Positions 1-14,100 of a DNA stretch of 64,000 nt are shown piece by piece. Each line of letters begins with the position of its first letter. The stretch's first letter is position 1. A program made the position numbers and the translations under genes. The notes beneath the pieces are model-generated. The model searched no databases and had not been told where the DNA came from. It was given only the letters and a program-made list of their open reading frames with translations. The stretch is from contig VXAA01001233.1 in assembly GCA_013399115.1 (NCBI GenBank), positions 62,001 to 126,000 of the forward strand, written 5' to 3'. Source of the stretch: Anseranas semipalmata. Its lineage: Eukaryota; Chordata; Aves; Anseriformes; Anseranatidae.

Positions 1-792
1 TCCAACTAATGCACTTGACATAATTTCTAAAACAGATCAGTGGTTAAAAAAGATGAACTTGGATCCAAACTCAGCAAAGCAATCTAAGCCTGCTGTAGTC
101 ACACACAGCTTCTGGAAAAGTGCTTATCTTTCACATGTTGAGAAATCTGGCTAAACAGCGATCTTAAAAGGGTATCTGTATGGCAAAGACTGAAACAAAG
201 TAGACCAAAACAAATCATCTCCTGACAGTGAAGTTCTTCCTTTATAAACAATAAAATAATCTCCATTACTGTCTTGTATCCCTTTCCCTATATTGTTGTA
301 TTCTGTCAAATTGTGAAAGAAAGAGACCTTTCTTCTATGCAGTCATATTTTCAGAAAAGAGGATGAAATAAAGACAGCTGACAAATGCCTCTGCTGAGAG
401 GAAGTCCAGGTTATCCATAGCCCACAGTACCACCAAGGTTAGTACACACAGAGAAGCACAGCTTTCTAGTGCACAGAACTGGCATTCAATATACTTCTGC
501 ATTTTATTGTCCATGAAGAGGCTGTGAAATGAGTTGGAATTTTTGTGTGGAGTCCTAAAGAAAGGGATCTACATCATAAAAACCAGTGCCTTCTCTTACA
601 GCAACTGGCACCAATGCAGAATGAAAGCCAAGGTAAAGCCAAGAGAATGGGTCCAAAGCAGAGTGCTGACAGCCAGCACTCCAACCTCCCCACCCACCAC
701 TGCTCCGGTTCCAAGAGGCCTTCAGAGGCATCTTCCTGGTCTTCAGGACGCTGTCCTAGCCAGTCACACACCTCTCGCAGCTCTATTATAGT

Positions 793-822
793 GTTTTTTT
801 TGTTTGTTTGTTTGTTTGTTTT
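793..822 (+). repeat. (TTTG)n simple repeat
   Basis: T8 followed by five GTTT units on the plus strand, in intron 9. Confidence 0.9.
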
Positions 823-925
823 CCTGAAGACTGCAGGTGGTATCACTTCCACATTTCAGTCTTGCTTTGGTGATTAAGTATCAACAATTTGACTTTTGTT
901 AATGCAAACACTTACAAACAGTGAT

Positions 926-1005
926 GTATATTTAATACGTCATATATATATAAACATATATACGTATTACTATATATTATACACATATATAAACATATTA
1001 TGAAA
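926..1005. repeat. AT-rich low-complexity block
   Basis: TATA/CATA repeats with an 8-bp inverted pair TAATACGT (933-940) and ACGTATTA (962-969). Confidence 0.8.
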
Positions 1006-1430
1006 AAACATCTACTGAATCTCTTAGAAGATTTGGCCAGATACAAATATTCTTAAAATTAATGCTGTGCTGCTCATCCAAATCATGGAATAAAAGCTTT
1101 GTGACCCATTACAAATGCCATCATTCCCCACTTCTGCTGCCCCTTTTTTGGTCCACACGTACTATGTTTTTCTCTCAAGTGCTATAATTAACAATAAGGT
1201 TAAATGGCAAGCATTTTCTTTTCCCCCATGTTTGTCATCTCCCTGTCCACTGATGAAGGGACTAGGTGCCCAGAAGCCTGTCTGTTTTTTTCCAAATGTG
1301 TTGGTGGATCCAATAAAAAGTTTACCTCTGCTACAAGCCCTGTATTATATACATATACATACATATGTCACAGCTGCAGGACTAGACCTTCATTGTACAT
1401 CTAATTTACCTTTATCCCAGTTTCTTAATC

Positions 1431-1442
1431 AAAAAAAAAAAA
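1431..1442 (+). repeat. A12 run
   Basis: Homopolymer of 12 A in intron 9. Confidence 0.9.
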
Positions 1443-3318
1443 GGTCTTTCAACCTTCAAATTTTATGAAATGTGAAACTAGAAATAGATATTCCTAACAA
1501 GGAATTCTCAGAACTTTCCTATAATTGCTGTATTTCAGTAGACTGAAAAGCCAAAGTGAGTCATACAGTGATTAGTGAAAGAGATGCATGGAATATATCC
1601 AAACGCTCTACTAGGTATAAGCTTTGCATCTACCATAATTTATTTCAAACTAGTTATAAAACAATTTCAGTAAAGGCAAAATCCAGACATGTTTACCTAC
1701 TTCATACAGAATATGTGCTTGACAGATGGAAGTCCAACTTGAAGGCTTGTTAAATTGAAAGATGCGCACGTTCTTCCTTTCACTGATGATAACATAACCA
1801 GAAAAGCTTGAAAATAGATAAACTAATTTTGAATAACTATGTTTCCAATGGAAATCAGAAGCTCTGATTCTCTGAACTGTAACTGTGCAAGTTTCTGTGA
1901 CAGCGGAGAATGACTTTATCAGACAATAGAGTTTTATTGAAAGATATTGTCTGGCACAGATATTCTCAGCTTTTCTTCCTGGTGACATCATCAGTAGACA
2001 ATCGAAGATGGCCACAATAAAAATAACAAAGTCCTTGTGGAACTATAATTTATCTCTGTAACTACCATTGTTAAATAATATGTAGTTAAGAAAGAGATTT
2101 TTCATTCACCATGACTTGCGGATGAACAGTATGTTGAGAATAACAGCTATAATTCCAATCATGCTAACTTAGCTAAAATGTCATTAACTTTAATGTCTTC
2201 TTGGGCTAAATTCAGATCATTCTCTATAGATTTAAAGAAGAACAGACAAAATCCAGATATGAACCTGCCACTCAGTTTGGTACCCATTGAAATGGGGCAG
2301 TTCTTAGTATGTGTCCTAAGGTAGATGAAGAATATTTTTAGGCAGATTATTAAAGAGACATTCATGGAGAATGAAGGCTGCCATCAATAAAAGAGTAGTT
2401 CCAGCCTGCCTCAGCCCCATTTTGTACAGTCACAGACCTTTTCTCTCAACAGCCACAGCAGCCTAAGTCCCAGGTATTAGCTATACCCACTGCTATCTGC
2501 CCAATGTCAGGTAAAAGGAATTCTGCAGACCCAGAAATAAAAATTTGCACTTTCCTTTGCAGCATCTGATACTGTCAGATATGGTGAGACTAGACACATA
2601 CACAAAACACTCATCTGGCACAACATTCTGTCTCCTGAGTTACTGCACCGTTACCTATGTATGGATCGCAACCTCCCTCATGACCTTCCTACCCAGAAAG
2701 GGGGAGCGTGGGCATTCACTCAGGCCCTGGAGATACAATCTCCAGTCCCTGGGTCCAATTTGTAAAGTATTTAATCTGTGTAAATTCTCTGATAAACATA
2801 TGCTTAAATATTTTATTAAGCTGGGTCTACTCTGCATAGTATCTTGCAGGGTTCAACTTTAAATGCTACTTACAGGCTTGCCCTTTGAACAAGACTGCCA
2901 AAAATGAGGGTGGTGGCTCACTGTTAACAACACTGACTCAGGCAGTGCTGAAGTGCTCTGTGCCTCGTCATGAAATTGGTCCCTGGAGGGAGAATTCCCT
3001 CCTCCACATTGCTAATCTTTGTGTGACAATAATATACTCTGCAGTGGGTACTATGACTATCATTCAGGAGAAAGAGACCCAGTAGGAAACTATCCAAATG
3101 GATGAGTCAGAGAAAGGAAGTTTGATGTGGGAGACACTGTCCTCATTAAATGAGGGAAAGTACTTCATTTAAAAGAAACAACCAATCATTCAAAAATAAT
3201 GTGATGATATTAGGTGATTAACCTAGTGTTCTGCAAATACACCTGTTAGAGCAGCAGTATGCATCTCTTCAAATGTAATTATGGATCCACAACAAACAAT
3301 ACTGAACAGATATTAAAC

Positions 3319-3333
3319 AAAAAAAAAAAAAAA
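3319..3333 (+). repeat. A15 run
   Basis: Homopolymer of 15 A in intron 9. Confidence 0.9.
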
Positions 3334-4302
3334 GAGGGAATCCTCTTCAGTCTGAACCGTTCAATCAGTAAGAAAGCATCGTCATAACAGATTTTAAAAA
3401 ATGATCCCCAAAATTGTTAAATATACTGTTGGACATTATATCAACCTTTTTGCATAGTGTCCAATACAGCTTCGAGACTTATGAGCTTTCACTGCCTGTC
3501 AGAAGTTATTGCTTCACAATAACATTTCCTCTTTGTCATTCATTCAACCAACTTTTAATACACACCATCAATATCACATAAATCTAAAGGCACTGCAAGA
3601 AGTACGGCATAGCAAGCCAAACCTGAGCTTTCGGTTACTACAGTTTTCATAGTAAACAAATCTGGATTTTCTTTTCCTGAATGTCATATAAACAACAAAA
3701 TTATTATTGAAAATATTACTATAAAATGGGTGCAGGAGTAGCACTAGCTATGGAGGCTAGAGATTATTTCTATTCTAGAGACCTCACTGTACTATCATAT
3801 TTTTGAACAAGTCTCAATGAATCCTTCCAGGCTTTAATTTTGGAAAGCTCACAACAGCCCTGGCTTAAGAAAAATACTCCTACTGAAATGGTTTGTTGAG
3901 CTAGAACTTGCTGAAGAGAGAATGGTTTTTGCACTGCAAGCACAGGCACAGAGTCTCAGTGCAACTCCGCGCACAGATGCCAGAAGACATCACCTGCCCC
4001 TTTCCCCACGTTCTGTGCTGACAGCACAGGATTGGTATAGCCATGGGTTCAGTCACACCAGACAGACAAACAATCGTTTCTTAGGCTGAACTCCATTTCT
4101 TCTGCATGAATACTGGTGTGAGGGGGATGATGAAAACAGAAGAGCTGCGGCTGTACAAGGTGGCCAGGGACCATGCATTCTGAAATTTCTTCCTAATGTC
4201 AGTTTAGATTGAATTTCAGAAGTCAAATATATAGAGGAAGAGGCATCCTACAAAAATGCTAATGTTAAAGATATTTTCTGCTAGAAAGGGATGTGTGTAG
4301 TG

Positions 4303-4384
4303 TGAAACAATATAAAGAATCACCTACTTCCGTGTACGGAAGAATAGTCATACTTGGAAGTAGGTGTTTCTTCGTATTGTTTCG
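4303..4384. repeat. near-perfect inverted repeat / hairpin, 29-bp arms
   Basis: Arms at 4303-4331 and 4356-4384 are reverse complements at 25 of 29 positions, separated by 24 bases. Read as plus-strand RNA, two of the four mismatches become G-U pairs, so the plus strand folds slightly better than the minus strand (the LRRC7 sense strand). The arm core is CACCTACTTCC / GGAAGTAGGTG. A competing short stem CTTCC-GTGTAC-GGAAG (4327-4342) sits at the loop side. It may be a miniature inverted-repeat transposon or a small-RNA hairpin; I saw no clear target-site duplication at its ends. Confidence 0.85.
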
Positions 4385-5057
4385 GGGACAAGCTTGAACC
4401 TGCCTTGAATTTTACAATAAATTGTGGATTTCAATAGGCAGTAAACTCAAGACAGTAGAGGGCTATAAGTACAGCAGTACAAGACAGAATTTTGCACCAA
4501 TGATCATGTAATATCTGACAAAACGATAGCTAAAGGGCATCATTAGTGCTTTCCATAATAAGTTTACTTATACAATACTTTCACATTTTAATGTATACAC
4601 CTATGAAATTGTCATGGCTTTTTCATTTCTGCTACTTCAACATTTTAAGCCATCTTCATACGTGAGGTTTACAGCCATTTTCTTTCCAGCATCAAGTCCT
4701 GGCTGTTGCTATGGAAACAGATATATTCCCCAAAATACTTACATTTCTTCTACTTTTGTTGCTCTAATCATCTAAATTGCAAGCGATTCATACAGACAAT
4801 ACCTCTTTGTTCTTTGTGTTGAAAAATATGATACATTTCACCTTCCTGTCACCTACACCAGTCTAAGTCCACAGAAGTAATGGTGTTGCTCCCAATTTAA
4901 ATGTTACAAGCTGTATGTTAGGCACACATTTTGAAATTATTTTGTAATTCAGTACATCTCCTCTGTCTTACTTTTGATTTCAGAAAAAAATACATTCCAC
5001 ACGGAGAAGGGAAAACAGATTTTTCTTAATGTTGAAAATCTTGAGACTTATACTCAC

Positions 5058-5130
5058 TTTCCAATTGCATTTGGTAGAATTGTGAGCTGATTGTCATCTA
5101 CTTTTAAAGTTGTCAGCCTTTTCAACAGTC
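5058..5130 (-). CDS. LRRC7: LRRC7 exon 9 (residues 273-297, last exon seen)
   Basis: Acceptor TTTGTAG (AG at 5132-5131), donor GTGAGT at 5057. Completes Gly273, then encodes [19 protein letters not shown] and NAIG, followed by AA of a split Lys or Asn codon (phase 2). Exon 10, which would continue the next LRR, was not found in 1-5057 and should lie beyond the window edge. Confidence 0.94.
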
Positions 5131-8100
5131 CTACAAAACAGGAAAGAAAGGAGTAATAGAAAAATATTTGACATTAATCTTTTCTACGTTCTCCAGTATC
5201 CTTAAATAAACAATGATGTCTAACTCTAAATAATTTAGATCTAGATTTTAGAAAATATACAGTACACAGACATTCTTGTCCCATTGAAAATATGTTTCAT
5301 CAAAATGAAGCACAGATTACATGTTGAGCTGAACTGCAACAAGTAAAATATTAAGTCTATTTCTGAAGTCTTGAAAAAACTGAAAAGCAAAAAAAAAAAA
5401 AAAAAGGAATACTATCCTATTTGCCTAGGAAGAGCAGTATTTCTAGTTATCTATTAATGTTCCAATGAAATTCAAGTCATGTTGCCTTGATTAAAAGGTG
5501 CTCAGGTCCTAGCAGGACATTAGCAAAATTATCTGAAATAAATACTACACTTACAAAGCTTCACAGGATGTAGGTATAGATAGACTGAAAACCAAAATCA
5601 ATCCTGAGTGCATTTGTACATGCCATTAATTCTTTCCATTAAAATAACTGTTAGATATCTAAGTGTAGGCAGATGTGTTACTGAGTAACATTTACCCAGG
5701 GAATGAAACTTCTGTTTTACCACTGCATAACAGCAGATATCGATAAAAAAGTAAAGACAGAAAAAAATGGGAAAAACATTGCAATACGGTGGTTGAAACT
5801 GACTTTGAAACAGTTAGAAAATACGATTCCCACCTTCTGGAAGTTGCTAACATTTCAAAATCTGCTTTTGCCCTGAAAGAATTCTGGAAACACTGAAATA
5901 GCATTTTTGAAATGATTATTTGTAATTAATTTTGTGAACAATATAAATTAATCACTTATATAGAGAAAAATGTTAAATGGAATATGCCGTAGTCTGAAAG
6001 CTGAAGCAGATGAAAAATATAATTAAAAGGGATACAAGAAACATTACTCACTGCAATTGCAGAACATTTTTGTTGAAAACATTTTCGAAATCAATATGTT
6101 TCAACAAACATCTAGGTTTCAACAAAATTTTCTTTTAAGAGAAAAAATTTCTACCAAAAAGAATTTCAGCAAGCTGTCATCTGAAAATGCAGTATTAAAA
6201 TGGCTTTATGCTTTGCTTCAGTTAAAACTATTACCAATCGGTAATAGGAATTTGGAAATGACAACTGACCATATCTCATTGCAGGAATACATAATTCAAA
6301 ATTGACACCTTTTGTACTGGAGCTAAATACCCTCTATAATCAATCTGTATATTCACATCAGAAAACTCCATAGAGCAAAAACTGTAGATTTTATGGTGAG
6401 ATACTGTATTAGACTGAAATGGAAAATAGCTGTAAAAGCCATTTAGTAATATTCATGTAGTAGAATATTATTAGTTAGCAATATATTCTGGAGTCTTGGC
6501 TCAGTTAATTTAAAATGGGGGAGTTTCACAGTTCCATGTTCCATCACATTCCAAGATGATGCTTATCAAGGGGGCTTATCCGCTGGAAGCAATAGAAGAG
6601 AGGAAGGACCTCAACTGTTTCTGAAGAAAATCTAAGGAGTCATTTGTACAGAGCAATATACCCACAAACACTTACCTTCCAGAAATTTTATATATTCTAA
6701 ATAATTCAGAAATTCTATATATGCAATATAGACAAAACAGAAAATGAATAGTTTTAACTATTTGTTTTATGTTGTCATTTGGAATTGTATTATTGTAACT
6801 ACACGTAGCCATTTTCTTCAAGAGTTTAACACTGTTAACATAATCACTATTATATTTACATTCAAATCTAGATCAGAGCAATCATATCTTTCTTTATTTA
6901 TTTTCTTTAAAATAGCAAATCAGAATAATTAATACCCTCTAACCATGTTTTTTTTTTTTTTCTCACTGAAAAAATGGCCTTTATGGACTGCCCAGATAAC
7001 AGATGTTTCAAACTCCTTTGGAATTTAATGGTAGTTCTTGTTCCAGCTTTATCATGAAGTCTCATCACTACCAAAAGAAAAAAAAAAAAAAAAAGATATC
7101 CTCAACTGTAAAAACATGAGCTATGGAGTTCTCACCTATGGAGTCTGGCAGTTGCTGCAACATATTTGATGACAACAGGAGATCTTCAAGTCCTTCACAT
7201 CCTGATATGTCCAAATCAACAGTTTCTATCCTGTTTTTTGACATATCCAGGTACACGAGCTGTTTTAACTTCCCTATAGACTTAATAGCATGTTACAAAG
7301 TGTTACTTGAACAGATATACACTGCATGCCAATTTCTAAGTTTAAAGACAAACAACTGTAATACGGACTTATATTTAGTTATCTCAGCATGCTTTTTTAT
7401 TTAATTCACCAAAGCAGTATCTGTAGTGGCCTAATAGACTTCCTGTTCAGAAAGCTGCAAAAGGAAAGGCTTAAGTATGGGACGGAGCTGAAAATTAGAG
7501 CTTCTCTGTGACTTTTAAAGAGATCAGGTGACAATTCTAAGGCCTATTAAAATGCTATCCATTTTTGTTAAATTAGCCTTTAATTCTGCAAGCCAGCTGT
7601 ACCAAACTAAATGACACATGCCAACTAATTCATGTGTTCCGGATTCATGAAATCGGCTGAAAGTTTGAGTTCTCAAAGTCATACAGCTGTATTATTTCTT
7701 CAGTTGGACACAGATCCAAGGGACATTTACTCGCAATTCATCTCTACTCATACCAGCAGGTGACTGGGGTTAGATATGCAGGCAATGCTTTTCTGTGTCA
7801 TACTGATTGTCTACATTTGGTAAAATCTAAAATTAGACCTCAGACATTCATAGTTCAATTATGAGAAGTTAATCCCAACAGTATACTTCGTGAATACAGT
7901 GTTTAATTGCAGCTATAACATCAATGAGTAACATGACAAAAATTCTTCCCTAATTTCTTTGAAAATCTGTTTAGCATGTAAGAGTTTGAAGCCTACAGAA
8001 ACAATTCACTTCTTGATCCATTATCACAAGATGGTCACTTAATTCTAGACATGAAATTTCACCCCCAAAAAAAATCAACAAAAAAAGACACCGTTGTTTT

Positions 8101-11100
8101 CCTTATACTAAAACCTACAAGTGGAACAGCACAGAGATATCACTGATGGGTCTACAGTGAACAAGCTGGATCCACAACCAAATGGCAGAGATATAATTGC
8201 AAAGTAGGAGTGAGATAAGGCAGCACAATACCATTACTGAGTTACCATGTGCTTGCAATACTTTGCATCCACACTGACACTTTGTGACCCACAGAAAATA
8301 CGGAATTGCTACAAAGAAGTTAAATGAGCAATATCAAACTTTATGTTTCAAACCAGCTGAATAACCATTTATGGTCTATGAGAGAACTTCCTTTATGGAT
8401 TTTGGTAAGGCCATGGGAATCTCCTGTGAAATTTAATGGATTCTACAAAAGTTTGCATGCGTGGTTACTTGCAAAACAGTATGAATATAGCTTGTTTTTC
8501 ATCTCTTACCTTGCTGAGAACTACTCTCTGTTTCTAAGAAGGCAGTTTCCTATTATCCTTATTCAGATCTGACGTTGTAAAAAGGGAAAATCTCCCTTTC
8601 ATCCCAACCTTTGCCATTCTAACAGTTGAATACAATCCTTGTTTCTAGCTGTTTTTTAAAACCAAGTTATCGATGCTGGAAACCTGACAAATCTCTAAAT
8701 CTTAAAATCAATTACCAGTTGGTAATTCCTTTCTATTTCTAGAAGTCAAAATTTAAGGCTACTATTAACTGTTTTAAACATCCTATTTTGGAGAATGTTT
8801 TCATAAAACATGAAAAACTAGGCTCTTACTGGAATCAGATTCAGTAAACATAAATTATTGCCTGAACATAATTAAGTTTCTTGGGACTCAGTTCCATGAT
8901 CTACAGAATACCTCCAACTCTAAACACCCTCTCTAGGGATTATGATAGCTCAGCAGGACTGTGTCTGGAACACATTTTAGCACTGGACATATTAGCCAAT
9001 TTCATTGTGATCAGAAAAGAAATAAAATAATGGTTAAAATATTTATGCCTACACCCTCTTGTATAGCTGATATTTCTTCTACTCAGTTACACTGCAGCAA
9101 TAATACTGCAATATTTCTGTTCTTGATCTCCAGTTGATATCGGTATCAACAAATGGTTTCAAAATCGGCCTTTTTTTTCCTACTAACAAAGTACTCAAAA
9201 ACTGGACATTTTTACAGTAACTGAAAATGATGATTTTCTGTGGAAACATCCTACTTAATACAAAATGAAAAATGAACACAAAGGAAAAATTATTTTAGAT
9301 TAAAAAGAGTCCTTGTTCAATGCAGAAAATTTAATTCTGACTAATGTTCAAAGCTGAAAGAGGATGTACCACTTCTCCTTACAACACCTGAAGATGTTTA
9401 TGCTAGATCTAGTTCTAAATCTTCCCTGCACCAATGGAGCATCACTGTGGGAAATAGAAGATCTGTAACCTGTGTGATAAAAAGTTAATGATTGGGATCC
9501 CTTTGCCCAATCATAATTTGTTAATCTCAAATTATTTATGGCAATAAACATTGAAAATCCAAGATCTACTGTGGGGTAGCAAGAACTCAGAAACAGCACT
9601 AACATATATCCATGACCCTAATGGATAGATTTTTAAATAGTTTTTGTTCCTCTTTTAAGTGGAATGCTTTCTAGAGTGCTATCTTCATTCTACTGTCTCA
9701 GTCACTTTTAGTATAGTTGAATCTCCCTGTATTGCCTATTTTCTTTAATTTTATTTAGATGACTTAATATTTTCCCCTTCCATTGTAAGACTCACTCAGG
9801 GTTTTATGAAACTGCTAGTTACTGTATGGTGTCTGAGAAGACAATAGTAAACAATCTCCTCTCACAATGAAAACTACACAAGGCTTAAATAAAACAAGCA
9901 CATTCCCATTTAGACACTATCATGTAATAACACAACATATAAAAGGTCTTCATATTTATGGCTACTCTGAGAGTACGGCTACTCTATTATTTTTTGGTAG
10001 CAATTAATAACTACATTAACTAGGAATATGCACCCATTCAAGAAATGCACATGCATTCATTTACTGCAGGGTAAATAGTTAATTATTAGCTCAACAGATT
10101 TGACTACATAAAATAAATGGTCATACCCCAGGTAGTATTTGCAAAGAATTATTGTCCATCCACAATTCCTTTAGATTTTGTATTTGTTCGAGAACCTCAG
10201 GCTAAGGAAAAGAATAGATAGTATTATGGACTGTTGCATAAACCTGTATTTTTTTAGTTAAATAAATCAGTATTTTCTTACAAAAATAATCTCTCTTCAC
10301 CTTCTTTTTTTAACACACATCACACTCTCAGATAGTTAATGACACAAACAGTATATTAATTGATTTCAATTTACATGTTATTGCTATTTCTAAAAACTTG
10401 TAAGAAATTTAAGAAACCTTTGGAAATTAAATGAATACAAAGAAGAACTCCTTAGAAGTTCTTGTTCTAAACAGTTTATTGGCAGTATGCAATTTATGAA
10501 CAAGGTAAACAAGAGAAATGAGAATTGTGGAGCTTCAGAAACAATCTGCTGAAAAGAAAGACCGTATCTCATCTTGCAGCACATGTTAAACTCTGCCTTT
10601 TACATAATTTATAGTCTCAAAAATAGCTTAACAAAGGCAGATTCCTGAACACTTTCCTGGATATACCATAATTATGAACTATTTAATGTCTGCAATTGTC
10701 ATATTCAGTCGTTAAAACAGCAGCATGCAATGATCAAACCTTAAAATTACAGTAATATTAAGCTTTAATCTGATGTTCTATTCTTTTCAACATTATAGAT
10801 GTTAGTGAGAGAAACAGAAAAAGGCAATTCCCCCAGATCATTTCTCATTCATTACAGCTGTGAAAATCAAGAATTATCAGGTCACCAACATTTCCATGTT
10901 TCAGCCTAGGTAGTATTTTTCTTTTTGATGAAACACTATTTTCACGGGTAAAACAAGAGTTTCAATTTGCCATAGCTCTGTAAAGTTGCAGAGGTTTTTT
11001 TCAAAGTCTGCCAGAACCTGATAAAATACTCCATTTGATTCAGACTGAATCAGATTTTAGCATTTTAAAAGTCTGTAGTACTATTTCACCAGAATTATTT

Positions 11101-14100
11101 AAACACAACCAGAAATAATGTATCTGTCTAGCATCTCAGGACCTCAAACTCAACACCTCATATTGTTTCTGAGAAGTGTCAATTCCTACAGACGTAATAG
11201 AAATTTCCCTAAAGGGAACAGCAACTTTATTATTTTCTATACTGAGACTAGGGAAAATTCCTGAAAGCCATTCCATCGCAGGGAACCTAATTCACCTCTT
11301 AGAGGTTAGTTCGGGACAGAAACAGCTGTTGGTGTAAAAAATTTACTTCTGCTAATAGTAATTTCTAATATATATGGGATGTAATGATAGATTTTAAGAA
11401 TACATAATTAACACAAGTATTTATAATGAGATCACCAATTCATCTCACATCAAAGTATTCCAACAGTAGCAACCAGCTGAGAATGAGAATCACCTTGATA
11501 TGAACTGCAGAAACTTGGTGCAGATTAAGTATATTGTATAGTCGACACTGACCTCATGACCGACAACAAATCTATTTTACAGGTAAATGTGACCATAGCC
11601 TGTGGCCACAATACCATAATGCCTTTCAAGTAAAAGTTTAATCCCCCAAGCACAGAGCATCCAAAACACACTGGCATTCTATTAAAAAAAGGCATTTCCT
11701 ACCAGTTCAGAGAATTCATTATTGCCCAGATCAAGTCTCTCCAGCTGAGTCAGCTTGTGCATTGACCTGTAACAGATTAGGAAATATCTAAGATGAAATT
11801 TTTCCTTGGAATCAGTCAAATTTTGCTTAGATAAGAATAAAGCTCAGATGATATTGTTATTGTAAAAAGAGTTACATCAGATAGACTTTGTTGCAAATGA
11901 GAACAACATACTTCAGCTTTTGGACATTAGCTAAAGTTCTAGAACTGCAAAGCCAGCAACAATTATTTTAATATAAAAATAAACATAAAATCTTGGTGTA
12001 ATTTTGCATAGTTGCTCAAGGAAAACGACTCATTTATAAGCAATTGCTTATAATATAAATTGTGGCATCTATATTAACTTCTAAACCTGTGATCAATTTC
12101 TTTATAAACTACTAAAATGCGTTCTGGCTCTTTACAGCAAAAGTACAGAGGATGCCTGTTACCTCCCTAAAACTGCATCTAACTTCAGTCATGATGCAAA
12201 GCATTTTTGTGACAAGGATCAGCACAAAGCCGTGTAGCACGCTCCAGGACTGGAGCTCAGACGATCCTAGTTTTGAGTACTTGTGCTGGTTCAACAGACT
12301 GCACTGAGCCCATGGGGTCCTCTCCTCCTGGGGTTGTCGGGGGGTGACCTGAAACAGGGCTTCTGTTTCAGGGATAAGTGGACTAACTGTCACACTGAGA
12401 AGCAATGGTATTCAGTGGTGCTTAGTGACAACTGCAGTCTGCCAGTAGCTTAGGAAAACCTAGCATTGGAAATGGATGAAAACCAGAAAACAGATTTCTA
12501 ATTAAATGATCAGTTTGAGATTCAAGCCTTTGCCGTGCTGCAAAGCACACCTAGGACCAAGTATTTCTCTCTGTGCAGCCCGAGGTGCAGGAGCACGGCA
12601 GGGAGGTGATGTGGTGCGCGGCACCGTGCCCAAGGCTGGGTGCAAATGACAGCAGAATCAACCAAAGCAGCTTGTCCTTCTGCACACCATTATGAAAGAG
12701 AGTCAAATAAGAACATATCATACTAAACTGAACCAAAAGTTAGTATCAAACGTGCATTATGTAGTAAAGGGCTTTAAATGGGGAACAATCTGGATTTATG
12801 TCTGCAACTGATCACCACCTAACAGACAGAAGGACACGTTCGTTACTTGGGCTCAGGTGACTCAGTGAAATAAGAGTAAAAGTGAAAAATGACTAAAAAT
12901 GACCTGTTGAAATTCTTGATTTACTGAAGTGAATGGGATAAATCTCCCAGGTTTATCTCTGGATTTGTGCTATGAGAAAAAATGGTTATCTCAAGTATAG
13001 CTTAGACCGATAAAGGCACATGTCATGCCATTTGTGGACTGACTGTGAAAAGCATTTACAATCTAGCAGTTCTGAATATAGGTAAGCTTTTAAAAATACA
13101 CAGAAGTTTTAAAAACTATACTGAGAATATATCACAGGCACTGACTCAAAGAAGCAATCCCAAAGCAGCAAAGATATTTTCAAAATGGAAGGAGAATTGC
13201 TGAGCAACTTTTTAACACAAGCCAAAGGTCTGAACATGCTAGAAGGATGGCAGTACTGTGATTTCTTTCATTGGAATGGATGTTCTGCTGCTGTGTGGTG
13301 TACAACTTTGCTCACAGTGGAAAAAATAAGATTTTTCCAAGGCTGATTTACTCCCTGATAGATGTGAACTATTGCTACTTCACACCTTTCCAAAATGTTA
13401 GAATCTCATAGTCCTATGAAATTAAGATTAGGAAATTGTATTCAAAATTACTATCACATTAGAGAGTAAGAGCAGTGTCCTCATTTGAATATATCGATCT
13501 TCATGGTTTATGATGGTTGACTTTTAAAGTTAGTAAATGATTTCAAATAGTGCACTCAATGCTTTATATTTAAAGAGGTTATTAAATTTAAACCAAGTAG
13601 CTTTATAAATATTACATACAGATTTTATTCATTTTGAAAAAATGGAATAATGAAATTATATTCCTCCAGGCCTGTTAATGAAAATCTGCACTAAACAAGG
13701 CATTTCAGACAGCAAGTCTTGCAGGGGCCTGGGAGCTGCTGCTACGCGAGTGCTGTAACAGGCCAGAGAGTGCCCCGGGTACTGGCTCGCCGCCTTCCCT
13801 TCTGCTGCCTAAACAGGAGCTGCTCCCCGCCCGGCTTCAGCTCCCACTGGTTAGCTCTACCCAAGCGACTCCTGGACATGGCTGGGAGACAGCCTGGGCC
13901 AGGACCCCTTCCGAAAGGCAGACAGCGTGGCTTCCCTGTTCTGGATAAAGTTCAAATTTAATAAATTAATTACCGCCTTTGTTTCTGTGAACAAAACTGG
14001 AACAGGATAGTACTGCTGCTGCAGGACTTCTCTAAGCTCTGGTAGACCAATATGCTCTAAACACAGTACTACATTTTGGTGGTGTTAAAAAATTAAAAAA

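Larger units (their letters stand above)
1..5057 (-). other. LRRC7: LRRC7 intron 9, 5' part (continues past base 1)
   Basis: Begins with the GTGAGT donor of exon 9 at 5057 and has no acceptor followed by the next LRR down to base 1. Contains a (TTTG)n repeat, an AT-rich block near 930-1000, A runs, and the hairpin at 4303-4384. No coding sequence recognised. Confidence 0.8.
5131..7135 (-). other. LRRC7: LRRC7 intron 8
   Basis: 2005 bases, GTGAGA donor and TTTGTAG acceptor, phase 1. Holds three homopolymers (A17 at 5389-5405, T14 at 6948-6961, A17 at 7078-7094). Otherwise plain AT-rich sequence. Confidence 0.9.

Noticed and set aside
933..969. TAATACGT / ACGTATTA inverted pair as an operator or origin
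   Set aside because: It sits in a TATA/CATA low-complexity block where short symmetry is common.
6057..6305. 82-codon plus-strand open frame in intron 8
   Set aside because: Antisense to LRRC7, Asn/Phe/Gln-rich in AT-rich sequence, no family; expected by chance.
3319..7094. A/T homopolymers as tails of retroposed genes or SINEs
   Set aside because: No element body, target-site duplication or coding remnant is visible beside them.
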